The notes beneath the pieces were generated by a model, which worked only from the letters and a program-made list of their open reading frames with translations, was not told where the DNA came from and did not search any database. This document shows, in pieces, positions 6,900 to 14,279 of a DNA stretch of 64,000 nt. Position 1 is the stretch's first letter; each line of letters starts with the position of its first letter. Position numbers and translations under genes: made by a program. This DNA is from Pseudomonadota bacterium (GTDB taxonomy: Archaea; Thermoplasmatota; SW-10-69-26; JACQPN01; JAJPHT01), in contig JAJPHT010000029.1 in the NCBI GenBank assembly GCA_021325135.1, forward strand, positions 1 to 64,000. The letters run 5' to 3'.

Positions 6900-7369
6900 G
6901 CGTTTGGCCGCGCTGCGGCGCGGCCGGACGCTTCACTGGCGCAGAAAGGCCGAGGACACGACGCTGCGGGGGCCGCCCTCCGACAACGAAAGCCCGGGTC
7001 TCGCTCCAGGACGACGCATCGTCCGGGGCCGGTCCCTGGTGGATCGGCTTGGCCTTCGCGGCACTTCGGCGAAGGTGCGATTTGGGGCTCGCTCAGATGA
7101 GGGGGGCTCGGAGCCTCGTGGCCCGCGTTTCTTGGGCGACGAGGGGCTCGCGCGTGTCCTCGCCCCTCTCTTGGCGCCTCCCAAGCAAATGCCTGTCGGC
7201 GCGCCGGTTCTGGGCCCGCCCGCCACGGCACGGGCCCGTCACGGCGACGGGCGCCGCCGAACGTGTTGAGTAGGACCTGCGAGAGAGACCTTCCGGGCGC
7301 CTATCCTCCCCCGGGCGCCCGGCGGTTGGGAGGCGGGCGACCGCACGCCCGGCCCTCCGCCTTCCGCTC
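6900..7369. other. 470-bp gap with no recognisable gene
   Basis: Between the inverted repeat and the etfA stop there is no frame with convincing protein character on either strand. Short local stems are present (for example CCTTCGCGGCACTTCGGCGAAGG near 7050-7075). I looked for RNase P RNA, SRP RNA and tRNA signatures and saw none that hold up. The neighbours converge on this gap, so it could be a 3' region, a decayed gene or an unrecognised RNA. Confidence 0.5.
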
Positions 7370-8314
7370 CTACGCGCCCTTCTGCTTCTTGACCGCGTTG
7401 TTCAGCGCGGGCAGCACCTTGTAGAGGTCCCCCACGATGCCGTAGTCGGCCATCTTGAAGATGGGCGCGTCCTTGTTGGTGTTGACGGCCACGATGAGCT
7501 TCGAGTTGCGGATGCCCGTCGTGTGCTGGATCTGGCCGCTGATGCCCGCGGCGATGTAGACCTTGGGCTTGACCTCCTTGCCGGAGAGGCCGATCCAGTA
7601 CTCGTCGGTGAGCCAGCCCAGGTCGGTGGCCAGGGGGCGGCTGCACCCGACCTGCCCGCCCAGGGTGGCGGCGAGGTCGAAGGCGAGCTTGAGGTCGTCC
7701 TTGGACTTGAAGCCGCGACCGGCGCCCACGACGATGGGTGCGGCCTCCAGGTTGACGCCGCTCTCCTTGCGCGGCTTCTTGGCGACGACCTTGACCTTGC
7801 TCTCGCGCACGTCGCCCGCGAGCTTGGCGACCTCGCCCTTGACGCTGGGGTTCGCCGGAAGCGGCTCGAAGAGGCGCGCGGGGAAGGTGGCGATGGCGAT
7901 GTCGGTCTGCGGGACCTCGGTGGCCAGCGTCTTGCCGCCCAGGAACATGCGCTCGAAGACGAGCTTGCCGTTCTCGCTGCGCGCCTTCTGCGCGAGGGTC
8001 ACGACGCCCGCGCGGAGCTTGACGCCCAGGCGCGGCGCGATCTCCTTGCCGCGGCGGCCGCCGCTGAGGAAGACCGCCTTGGCGTCCACCTGCTTGACCG
8101 CGTCCGCCAGCGCGTCGGTCATGGGGCCCGCCTGTATGTCCTTGAGGTTGGGCTGCTCCGCGACGAGCACCTTCGCGGCGCCGTGCTGGATGTAGGCCTG
8201 GGCGTCGCCCGCGCCGACGTGCAGCACGACGGGCGTCAAGCCAAGCTCCTTCGTCTTGGCGATGATCTCGAAGGCCTGGCGCGGCTCGGGGGCCCAGACG
8301 ATGGCGTTGGCCAT
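7370..8314 (-). CDS. etfA: Electron transfer flavoprotein alpha subunit
   Basis: Binds FAD and, with EtfB, carries electrons from acyl-CoA dehydrogenases to the quinone pool. The 314-residue protein has the N-terminal nucleotide-like domain (MANAIVWAPEPRQAFEIIAKTKELG) and the conserved C-terminal FAD domain: VVGAGRGFKSKDDLKLAFDLA, GGQVGCSRPLATDLGW, YIAAGISGQIQHTTG, and APIFKMADYGIVGDL. The stretch that usually reads QVGQTGK..P reads WIGLSGKEVKP here, a notable change next to the flavin. The start abuts the etfB stop with no gap. An acyl-CoA dehydrogenase is encoded at 45818-46978; no ETF:quinone oxidoreductase is in the window. Confidence 0.93.
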   Translation of the reverse strand: MANAIVWAPEPRQAFEIIAKTKELGLTPVVLHVGAGDAQAYIQHGAAKVLVAEQPNLKDIQAGPMTDALADAVKQVDAKAVFLSGGRRGKEIAPRLGVKLRAGVVTLAQKARSENGKLVFERMFLGGKTLATEVPQTDIAIATFPARLFEPLPANPSVKGEVAKLAGDVRESKVKVVAKKPRKESGVNLEAAPIVVGAGRGFKSKDDLKLAFDLAATLGGQVGCSRPLATDLGWLTDEYWIGLSGKEVKPKVYIAAGISGQIQHTTGIRNSKLIVAVNTNKDAPIFKMADYGIVGDLYKVLPALNNAVKKQKGA

Positions 8315-9091
8315 TCAGATCACCCCTTCCTTCGCGAGGGCCTTGGCAAGCTCCTCGGCCGCCGCCTCCAGGTTGTCGTTGGGCAGCATGATGCCCTTGC
8401 GGTCGCTCTTGGGCGCCTCGCTCTTGGGGCGCGCGAGGGTGGGCTTGATCTCGCCCGCGCCCAGGTCCGCCGCGCTGAACGTCCGCTTGGGCTTGTTCTT
8501 CGCCTGGAGGATCTGCATGAGGGCCGGCAGGCGCGGCGTGTTGAGGCTCTCCAGCACGGTGATCACGGCGGGGAGCGCCACCTCGACCTCCTCGATGCCC
8601 TCGTCCACCTCGCGCTCGGCCTTGAGCGTCTTGCCCTCCAGGCGCAGGTTGTCGGTGACGTAGGCGACGAGGGGCCAGCCCAGCTCCTCCGCGACGCGGG
8701 GGCCCGTCTGCCCCGAGTGCGAGTCGAGGGACTCCTCGGCCGCGATGACGAGGTCCACGTTGCCCATCTTCTTGACCGCCAGGGCCAGCAGGCGCGCCTT
8801 CTCGGCGGTGTCGGTGTGGGCGAAGGCCGCGTCGGTGAGCATGACGGCCTCGTCGCACCCCATGGCCAGGACCTCCTTCACGGACTCTTCCAGCTTCGCG
8901 CCGCCCAGGGAGAGGGCGAAGACCTTGGTCCCCGCGTTCTTCTCCTTGAGCTGCACGGCCGCCTCCACGGCGTTCTTGTCGTAGTCCGACACCTTGAGGC
9001 CCGCGGCGCTGAGATCCGGCGCTCCGTTGGGACCGATGCGCACCGCCTCGACGTCGGGCGACTGCTTGACGAGCGTCACGATGTTGACCAT
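8315..9091 (-). CDS. etfB: Electron transfer flavoprotein beta subunit
   Basis: Partner of EtfA. The 258 residues start MVNIVTLVKQSPDVEAVRIG and include VSDYDKNAVEAAVQLKE, the GCDEAVMLTDAAFAHTDT segment, DLVIAAEESLDSHSGQTGPRVAEELGWP, which carries the GQ(T/V)GP nucleotide-binding signature, and PAVITVLESLNTPRLPALMQILQAKNKP, the family's recognition-loop region. The C-terminal ~60 residues wrap the partner in known ETFs. It is the first gene of an etfBA operon, with an AT box at 9125-9135 placed for a short leader before ATG 9091. Confidence 0.93.
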   Translation of the reverse strand: MVNIVTLVKQSPDVEAVRIGPNGAPDLSAAGLKVSDYDKNAVEAAVQLKEKNAGTKVFALSLGGAKLEESVKEVLAMGCDEAVMLTDAAFAHTDTAEKARLLALAVKKMGNVDLVIAAEESLDSHSGQTGPRVAEELGWPLVAYVTDNLRLEGKTLKAEREVDEGIEEVEVALPAVITVLESLNTPRLPALMQILQAKNKPKRTFSAADLGAGEIKPTLARPKSEAPKSDRKGIMLPNDNLEAAAEELAKALAKEGVI

Positions 9092-9124
9092 GAGGTGGCC
9101 TCAGGCCGCGCGAACCCTCGCCGG

Positions 9125-9135
9125 GGTAAAAAGGG
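9125..9135 (-). promoter_or_regulatory. TATA-like box for etfBA
   Basis: CCCTTTTTACC on the minus strand lies 34-44 bp upstream of the etfB ATG in an otherwise GC-rich leader. It resembles the box before sucC (33848-33858), another operon of acyl-CoA metabolism. Confidence 0.4.
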
Positions 9136-9354
9136 TTCGGCCAAGAAGGGGGCCCGGGGGGCTCGACCCCCTCGCGCGTTTTCTCGGGGGAAACCGGCCC
9201 CCGCCAGGTCCGCGCCTGGCGGCCGCCGCGCGGGCTCGGGCGCCGGGCGGCCATTGATATCAAACCAAAAGAGGACGGGGCCAAATCCTTGAAACGCTCC
9301 TGCGCGCCGCGCGTGCTCGTCGGCTCCCGAGAGGGCGCCGAGGAGTGACCCAAG

Positions 9355-9579
9355 ATGCCAGAGGACACCAGCAACCGGGGCCTTGCCAACGCGGACGAGA
9401 AAACGCGAGAGCGCGTCGCCAAGGCCGGCGGCGAGGCCGTGAGCCAAGACCGCGAGCACATGAGCGAGATCGGCCAGAAGGGCGGCGAGGCGGTCAGCCA
9501 GGACCGCGAGCACATGGCCGAGATCGGCAAGAAGGGCGGAGAGGCCCGGGGCGGCAACCCGCAGCAGGAAGAGGAGTGA
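9355..9579 (+). CDS. KGG-repeat stress-type protein
   Basis: A 74-residue, very hydrophilic protein made of KGG-type repeats: RERVAKAGGEAVSQDREH, MSEIGQKGGEAVSQDREH, MAEIGKKGGEARGG. Such repeats occur in GsiB-like and Con-10-like general stress proteins and resemble plant group 1 LEA proteins, which are disordered and accumulate under desiccation or heat. The unit is also repeated in the DNA: 9427-9480 and 9481-9534 are 54-bp near-identical copies. ATG 9355 has GAGGAG upstream. It stands alone between convergent and divergent neighbours. Confidence 0.8.
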   Translation: MPEDTSNRGLANADEKTRERVAKAGGEAVSQDREHMSEIGQKGGEAVSQDREHMAEIGKKGGEARGGNPQQEEE

Positions 9580-9757
9580 ACGGACTGCCCCGGCGGGGCC
9601 GGGCCTCAGCGCCCGGCCACGCGCGCGGGCAGCGCTTCGGCGTCCGACGCTGCGAGGAGGAAGATCGGGGCAAGGCTCTCTCCACGCTGCCTTGGGCCGC
9701 GAGGGTGAAGCCGCCCGCGCGCCGCACCCTTGGCGACGCCCGAGTCCGAGGAGCCTA

Positions 9758-10408
9758 CTAACGCCCGGCCTGCGTCGTCGCGGCGCCCTGCGAGGAGACG
9801 ATCTCGCCGAAGGCCAAGGTGCCGGTGACCTTGTCGATGCGCACGTTGTAGACGTTGCCCTTCTGGGCGCCCTTCACGAAGATGGTGAAGCGGTCGCGCC
9901 GCGCGATGCCGTCGCCGCGCTTGCCGTTGTCCTCGATCATGACCTCGTAGGTCTTGCCCTCGACGACGGCCTCCTCGGGCTTGACCGCCGCCTTCTTGGC
10001 GGCGCCCTTGATGGGCCGGTGCGCGCCGCACGCGTCGCACTTCAGGATGGTGGTGCGCTCCTCCTTCATGAGGTGCGTGTCGGGGCGGCCGCACTCGCCG
10101 CAGATGACGTACGTCTCGACGTACTTCTCCAGGCGGCCCTGCAGGTTGTCGGGGCTGACCTTGGCCTGGAGCACGAGGCGGCCGTCCTCGTAGCTGCCCG
10201 CCGTGCCGACCTCGCGCAGGAGGATGGGCACCAGGTGGTCGCTGGGGCGGTTGAGCCGGTCGAGGACCTCGCTCATGTTGCGCACGATGGTCATCTTGCC
10301 TTCCTGCAGGACGTCCATCTGGGGCATCACGAAGCGCTCGCCGGTCCCCACCTTCTCGGGCACCTTCGCGCGGGCGCGCTTGAGGAACGCGGCGTAGTCG
10401 TCGGGCAT
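9758..10408 (-). CDS. Translation initiation factor aIF2 beta with C-terminal TRAM domain
   Basis: Beta subunit of the heterotrimeric factor that brings initiator tRNA to the ribosome, fused to an RNA-binding TRAM domain. The 216 residues have the aIF2-beta core (PQMDVLQEGKMTIVRNMSEV, then DHLVPILLREVGTAG, residues ~29-72), a zinc ribbon with C103, C106, C124 and C127 (CGECGRPDT...CDACGAHRP), a Lys/Ala linker, and a TRAM beta-barrel (~147-205: GKTYEVMIEDNGKRGDGIARR, FTIFVKGAQKGNVYNVRI). The same fusion is known in several euryarchaeal groups. ATG 10408 starts at the conserved beginning; the frame runs further upstream into repeat sequence. Confidence 0.88.
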   Translation of the reverse strand: MPDDYAAFLKRARAKVPEKVGTGERFVMPQMDVLQEGKMTIVRNMSEVLDRLNRPSDHLVPILLREVGTAGSYEDGRLVLQAKVSPDNLQGRLEKYVETYVICGECGRPDTHLMKEERTTILKCDACGAHRPIKGAAKKAAVKPEEAVVEGKTYEVMIEDNGKRGDGIARRDRFTIFVKGAQKGNVYNVRIDKVTGTLAFGEIVSSQGAATTQAGR

Positions 10409-10485
10409 GAGGCGCCCACGGAGGGTCCGCGGGATAAAGCTTCGCTGTCGGTCCCGCTCTCTCGTCACATCTCGAGCCCTGGTCC

Positions 10486-10576
10486 GGGGGCTCCGCCCCG
10501 TTTGATCTCCGAATCTCAGAATCCCCGCCGGAGATTCGGCGATTCGGAGATTCGGGGACCCTGGGGCGGAGCCCCC
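10486..10576. repeat. Inverted-repeat element with internal iterons
   Basis: GGGGGCTCCGCCCC (10486-10499) and its exact complement GGGGCGGAGCCCCC (10563-10576) flank about 63 bp. The interior holds copies of GGAGATTCGG and its complement (CCGAATCTC), so the whole can fold into a branched hairpin. It lies between the aIF2-beta start and the 3' end of the next gene, i.e. in the aIF2-beta leader. It resembles the palindrome-flanked element at 6811-6899 in its ends but not in its middle. Confidence 0.7.
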
Positions 10577-10585
10577 ACGAGACAC

Positions 10586-10608
10586 CCGGGAAAAAGAGAA
10601 GGAAAGGG
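10586..10608 (-). terminator. Pyrimidine-rich tract after a secreted-protein gene
   Basis: Directly after the stop of the 10610-11074 gene, the minus strand reads CCCTTTCCTTCTCTTTTTC. T-rich tracts are the main archaeal termination signal. A matching tract follows the coiled-coil gene (11147-11171). Confidence 0.5.
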
Positions 10609-10609
10609 C

Positions 10610-11074
10610 TCACGCCAGCGTCGGGTCGCACGCCAGGACGACGACGCGCCCGTCGCGGGTCACCTGGGCGCACGCCGCGCCGGTGGAGTCGTGCGTCGTG
10701 CACGCCTGGACCTCGGTCAGGGGGATGCCCCAGGTGGGCGTGCAGACGTCGCCCGCGGAGAGGGAGGCGGCCGGCGGGCAGAGGATGGTCACGGGCTTGC
10801 CGGGGCCCACCCAGGCGTAGAGGCACTTCGTGGCGGGGTCCTGGCAGACGCCGAACGACTCGATGAGCGCGGCCGTGCACACGGGGGGCGCGCAGGTGGT
10901 CCGCGCCGAGGGGCCCAGGAAGAGCGTGACGCACTCGCCGGGCCCGATGCAGAGCGACACCGACTCGATGACGTTCGTGGTGCAGATCGGCAGGAGGGAG
11001 CCGCTGGCCTGCGCGGGCGCGGCGGGGAGAAGGACCAGGAGCAGGGGGACGACGAGGAGCGCGGGGGCACGCAT
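10610..11074 (-). CDS. Secreted Cys-rich protein
   Basis: A 154-residue protein with a clear signal peptide (MRAPALLVVPLLLVLLPAAP, cleavage near AQA-SG). The mature part is rich in cysteine (about 10 residues) and repeats a short theme: CTTNVIESVSLCIGPGECV, then CTAALIESFGVCQDPATKC, then LCPPAASLSAGDVCTP. The first two copies share (I/L)IES(V/F)...C and look like a duplicated disulfide-bonded unit. ATG 11074 is chosen because the signal peptide starts there. No family recognised; extracellular location is inferred. Confidence 0.65.
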   Translation of the reverse strand: MRAPALLVVPLLLVLLPAAPAQASGSLLPICTTNVIESVSLCIGPGECVTLFLGPSARTTCAPPVCTAALIESFGVCQDPATKCLYAWVGPGKPVTILCPPAASLSAGDVCTPTWGIPLTEVQACTTHDSTGAACAQVTRDGRVVVLACDPTLA

Positions 11075-11146
11075 GCGGCCCTGCCACCGCGCGGGGGCCT
11101 CTTGACGCCTCCCGCGGCGCAGCCGAAGCGCGGCAGCGGCTGCGCT

Positions 11147-11171
11147 GGAGGAGAAAGAGAATAAGAAAGGG
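11147..11171 (-). terminator. T-rich tract after the coiled-coil gene
   Basis: Downstream of the stop at 11193 the minus strand reads CCCTTTCTTATTCTCTTTC, close in sequence to the tract at 10586-10608. Confidence 0.5.
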
Positions 11172-11192
11172 CGCGAGGCGCGCCCCAAGGGA

Positions 11193-12092
11193 CTACAGCG
11201 AGATCTTGCCGCCAGCGAGGAGGGCCTTCATGGCGTCGTCGGCCTTGTCCTCGAGCTTGGCCTCGTCGAAGAGGTTCTCGCGGGCCTCCTTGTTGGCGCC
11301 CTGGATCTCGGCGCGGCGCTCGCCGTAGGCCTTGGCGCGCGCCTCGCGGAGCTTCTCGACCTCGCCGCGCAGGGACATGGCCTTCGTGTGGAACTCGTCG
11401 GCCTCCTTGCGCAGCGCGATGTAGCCCTGGTGCTTCTCGTCGCTCTTGGCGTCGAGGAACTTCAGCTGGTCGAGCACGGGCCCGATCTGGTCGTGGAGGG
11501 CCTGCCCCTCGTTGGAGAGCTCGACGACGCGCTTGTGGGCCTCGTCCGCCATGCGGAAGAGCTCGTCGATCTTCGCGTCGATGTCCTTGACGTCCGCGAG
11601 CAGCTTGGCCTCCTCGGCGTAGACGAGCTTGGCGGCCTCCATCTCCTTGCGCTTGGCCTTGATCTTGTCCAGGAGCTCGTTCTCCTTGGCCACCGTCATG
11701 ACGGTGGTCTCCTGGGTGCGCTCCATGGCCTTGATCTCGTTCTCCAGCGAGCGGATGAGCCCCGCGTTGCCGCCCGAGCCGTCCTTGCGCATCTTGCGCT
11801 TGTTCTCGATGAGGGCCTTCGCCTGGCGCTGGAACTCGTTGCGCTTCTCCTTCTCCTCGCGCGCCGCCGCGTTGCGGGCGTCGCGCTCGGTCTGGAGCCG
11901 GCGCATCTCGGAGACGAGCGTCTTCTTCTGCTCGTTGAGGGCGTCGCGCTCGTCGCGGGCCTCGCGGGCCTGGTCGTTGAGCTCGTTCCGGCGCTCGATG
12001 AGCCTCCGGAAGTCCTTCTCCGCGTTGCGGAGGTCGCCCTGGGGCTGGTTGTTCGCGCCGTCTTCCATCTGGGTGTTCGTCTGCTCGGTCAT
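11193..12092 (-). CDS. Archaeal long coiled-coil protein
   Basis: A 299-residue, highly charged protein with nearly continuous heptad-like sequence from residue ~20 to 280 (for example EKDFRRLIERRNELNDQARE, ERDALNEQKKTLVSEMRRLQ, ENELLDKIKAKRKEMEAAK). A break rich in Gly (KDGSGGNAGL, about 105-114) divides two coiled-coil blocks. The N-terminal ~20 residues (TNTQMEDGANNQPQ) are likely disordered. Conserved archaeal coiled-coil proteins of this size and pattern exist, some once annotated as phosphoserine-phosphatase-like, but without established function. No membrane segment or signal. It ends 1 bp from larB, which precedes it on the same strand, so the two may form an operon. Confidence 0.8.
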   Translation of the reverse strand: MTEQTNTQMEDGANNQPQGDLRNAEKDFRRLIERRNELNDQAREARDERDALNEQKKTLVSEMRRLQTERDARNAAAREEKEKRNEFQRQAKALIENKRKMRKDGSGGNAGLIRSLENEIKAMERTQETTVMTVAKENELLDKIKAKRKEMEAAKLVYAEEAKLLADVKDIDAKIDELFRMADEAHKRVVELSNEGQALHDQIGPVLDQLKFLDAKSDEKHQGYIALRKEADEFHTKAMSLRGEVEKLREARAKAYGERRAEIQGANKEARENLFDEAKLEDKADDAMKALLAGGKISL

Positions 12093-12093
12093 G

Positions 12094-12828
12094 TCACGCC
12101 CTCCGTGCCTCGCTTGGGGCTTGGCCCTGAAGCATGGATTCGCCGGGGCTTTCGCGCGCCCTGGCCACGCGGTTCGCGATCTGTGCGGCGCACAGGCCCG
12201 CCACGGTGCCCGCGTCGACGTTGACGCAGAGCAGCGGGCTGCACGCCTGGAGCATGGTGAGGAGAGCGGCCTCGCCGCGGCCCCCCATGCCGTACCCGGT
12301 GGACACCGGGAGCCCGATGACCGGCCGATCGACGAGGCCGGCCACCACGGGACCCAGAGCGCCTTCGCGCCCCGCGGCCACGATGACGACGTCCGCCCAT
12401 TCGTTGGCGGCGTCCAATTCCGGAAAGAGCCTGTGGAGGCCCGCGACCCCCACGTCCGCGACGACGCGCGCCTCGCAGCCGAGCTCCTCGGCCACGATGC
12501 GCGCCTCCTGCGCGACGGGGACGTCCGCGGTGCCGGCGGCCAGGACGAGGACCCTGCCGCCCGTCCTGGGCGGCGACGATCCCTTCCGGGCCACGACGAG
12601 GAAGCGCGCTGCGTCCGAGTAGACGAGGTCCACGCCCTCCAGGCCGTCGAAGAGGGCCAGGCGCTCCGGGGCGAGGCGCGACACGAGGACGCGCTCCTTC
12701 TGCTCCGCGAACGCCCGCACGATGGCCACCAGGTGGTCGTCGCGCTTCCCCTCCGCGAGGACGACCTCGGGCATGCCCGTGCGGGCCTCCCGTGCCAGGT
12801 CGAGCTTCGCGAAGTCGGACACCCTCAA
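12094..12828 (-). CDS. larB: LarB-like protein (AIR carboxylase fold)
   Basis: LarB carboxylates nicotinic acid adenine dinucleotide in the synthesis of the nickel-pincer cofactor of lactate racemase and its relatives. The 244 residues have the LarB pattern: FAKLDLAREARTGMPEVVLAEGK, the PurE-like core GGRVLVLAAGTADVPVAQEA, VADVGVAGLHRLFPEL, ADVVIVAAGREGALGPVVAG, VIGLPVSTGYGMGG and CVNVDAGTVAGLCAA. Start is uncertain: TTG 12828 has GGAGAGG 6 nt upstream; GTG 12822 is the alternative. A TATA box at 12870-12875 fits either. LarC, LarE and the racemase are not in the window. Confidence 0.85.
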   Translation of the reverse strand: MRVSDFAKLDLAREARTGMPEVVLAEGKRDDHLVAIVRAFAEQKERVLVSRLAPERLALFDGLEGVDLVYSDAARFLVVARKGSSPPRTGGRVLVLAAGTADVPVAQEARIVAEELGCEARVVADVGVAGLHRLFPELDAANEWADVVIVAAGREGALGPVVAGLVDRPVIGLPVSTGYGMGGRGEAALLTMLQACSPLLCVNVDAGTVAGLCAAQIANRVARARESPGESMLQGQAPSEARRA

Positions 12829-12867
12829 GAAAAGCCTCTCCGGGGGTAGCCGGGCTATCCCCCCCTC

Positions 12868-12922
12868 AGTTATAAGCATTTGGGCGGCCCCGAGTCTGCG
12901 GCAAGGCCGCAAAAGGTATTTG
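12868..12922. promoter_or_regulatory. Divergent promoters of larB and the mutase subunit
   Basis: GTTATAAGC (12869-12877) is about 45 bp upstream of the larB start on the minus strand. AGGTATTTG (12914-12922) is about 28 bp upstream of the plus-strand ATG 12946, predicting an almost leaderless mRNA for the B12-binding subunit. Confidence 0.5.
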
Positions 12923-12945
12923 TCCGCCTCGGGGCTCGCGCGGCC

Positions 12946-13353
12946 ATGACGGAGCGGAAGATCCGGGTCCTGGTCGCCAAGCCGGGATTGGATGGTCACG
13001 ACCGCGGCGCGAAGGTCATCGCCCGCGCGCTGCGCGACGCCGGCATGGAGGTCATCTACACGGGGCTCCGCCAGACGCCCGAGCAGGTGGCCGAGGCCGC
13101 GGTGCAGGAGGACGTGGACGTGGTCGCGCTCTCGCTTCTCTCGGGCGCCCACATGACGCTCATGCCCAGGGTGGTGGAGCTTCTCCGCCAGAAGGACGCC
13201 TCGGACATCGTGGTCCTGGGCGGCGGCGTGATCCCGCCCGACGACGCGGCGGAGCTGAAGAAGCGCGGCGTGCGCGAGATCTTCGGCCCCGGCACGCCCA
13301 CCGACGTCATCGTGGACTACGTGCGGAAGGCCGCCGCCGCGCGCGCGGCGTGA
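12946..13353 (+). CDS. Methylmalonyl-CoA mutase, B12-binding subunit
   Basis: Carries adenosylcobalamin for the interconversion of methylmalonyl-CoA and succinyl-CoA. The 135-residue single-domain protein begins [20 protein letters not shown] and contains the cobalamin-binding DxHxxG as D16-G-H18-D-R-G21, followed by SLLSGAH and [13 protein letters not shown] motifs of the B12-binding Rossmann fold. Archaeal mutases often have this domain as a separate small subunit. The large catalytic subunit is not in the window. The related ethylmalonyl- or isobutyryl-CoA mutase subunits cannot be excluded. The stop overlaps the start of meaB. Confidence 0.9.
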   Translation: MTERKIRVLVAKPGLDGHDRGAKVIARALRDAGMEVIYTGLRQTPEQVAEAAVQEDVDVVALSLLSGAHMTLMPRVVELLRQKDASDIVVLGGGVIPPDDAAELKKRGVREIFGPGTPTDVIVDYVRKAAAARAA

Positions 13354-14279
13354 TGGCGATGCTCCCCCGCGAGGGCGCCGCGCTGGCCGAGAGGGTCCTC
13401 CAGGGGGACCGCCGCGCCGTGGCGCGCGCCATCACCCTCGTGGAATCGCGGGACCCTGAGGGGCGCGCGCTCATGGCGGCGCTCTACCCGCGCACGGGGC
13501 GCGCCGCGGTCGTGGGCGTGACGGGGCCTCCCGGCTCGGGGAAGAGCACGCTGGTGGATCGCCTCATCGAGCACCACCGCAAGGCGGGGCGCACCGTGGG
13601 CGTCATCGCGGTGGACCCCAGCAGCCCCTTCACGGGGGGCGCGCTCCTGGGCGATCGCGTGCGCATGGAGAAGCGCGCGACGGACCCCGACGTCTTCATC
13701 CGCAGCATGGCCACCCGCGGGCACCTGGGCGGGCTCTCCCGCGCGGCGGCGGACGCGGCGCGCATCCTCGACGCGTCGAGCAAGGACGTCGTCCTCGTGG
13801 AGACGGTGGGCGTCGGCCAGGCCGAGGTCGACGTCGTGCGTCTCGCGGAGACGGTGCTCGTCGTCGCCGTGCCCGGCATGGGCGACGAGATCCAGAACAT
13901 CAAGGCGGGCCTCATGGAGATCGGCGACGTGTTCGTCGTCAACAAGGCCGACCGCGAAGGCGCGGACCGCACCGTCGCGGAGCTTCAGGCGTGGCTGGAG
14001 CACTCGGCCGCGGGGTGGTCGCCCCCGGTCGTGCGCACCGTGGCCGCCACGGGGCAGGGCGTCGAGGAGCTGGCGGGCGAGATCGGGAAGCACCGCGAGT
14101 GGCTCCTCGCGCACGGGGGCATGGAGGCCAAGCGCCGCCAGCAGGCCGAGGCGGAGCTGCTGGACGCCGCGGGCGAGGCCGCCGTGCGCGCCGCGCGGGC
14201 GAGCCCGCGATATCAAAAGGCCGTGGAGGCCGTGGCGCGCCGCGAGGCGGACCCCTACACGGCGCTGGGCGAGCTGTAG
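13353..14279 (+). CDS. meaB: MeaB/ArgK-type G3E GTPase, B12 mutase chaperone
   Basis: A GTPase that loads and protects adenosylcobalamin on methylmalonyl-CoA mutase. The 308-residue protein has an N-terminal helical part, the P-loop GVTGPPGSGKS (55-65), the VDPSSPFTGGALLGDRVRM segment typical of MeaB, FIRSMATRGHLGGLS, the ETVGVGQAEVDV switch region, VVNKAD as the G4 motif, and a C-terminal dimerisation helix rich in Glu/Arg. ATG 13353 overlaps the TGA of the mutase subunit (GTGATG); GTG 13350 is one codon upstream. Tight coupling supports the pairing. Confidence 0.93.
   Translation: MAMLPREGAALAERVLQGDRRAVARAITLVESRDPEGRALMAALYPRTGRAAVVGVTGPPGSGKSTLVDRLIEHHRKAGRTVGVIAVDPSSPFTGGALLGDRVRMEKRATDPDVFIRSMATRGHLGGLSRAAADAARILDASSKDVVLVETVGVGQAEVDVVRLAETVLVVAVPGMGDEIQNIKAGLMEIGDVFVVNKADREGADRTVAELQAWLEHSAAGWSPPVVRTVAATGQGVEELAGEIGKHREWLLAHGGMEAKRRQQAEAELLDAAGEAAVRAARASPRYQKAVEAVARREADPYTALGEL

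Noticed and set aside
7190..7215. On the minus strand, CAGAACCGGCG, similar to the 3' conserved region of RNase P RNA
   Set aside because: No matching P4 strands or other conserved blocks at the right distances; a short chance match.
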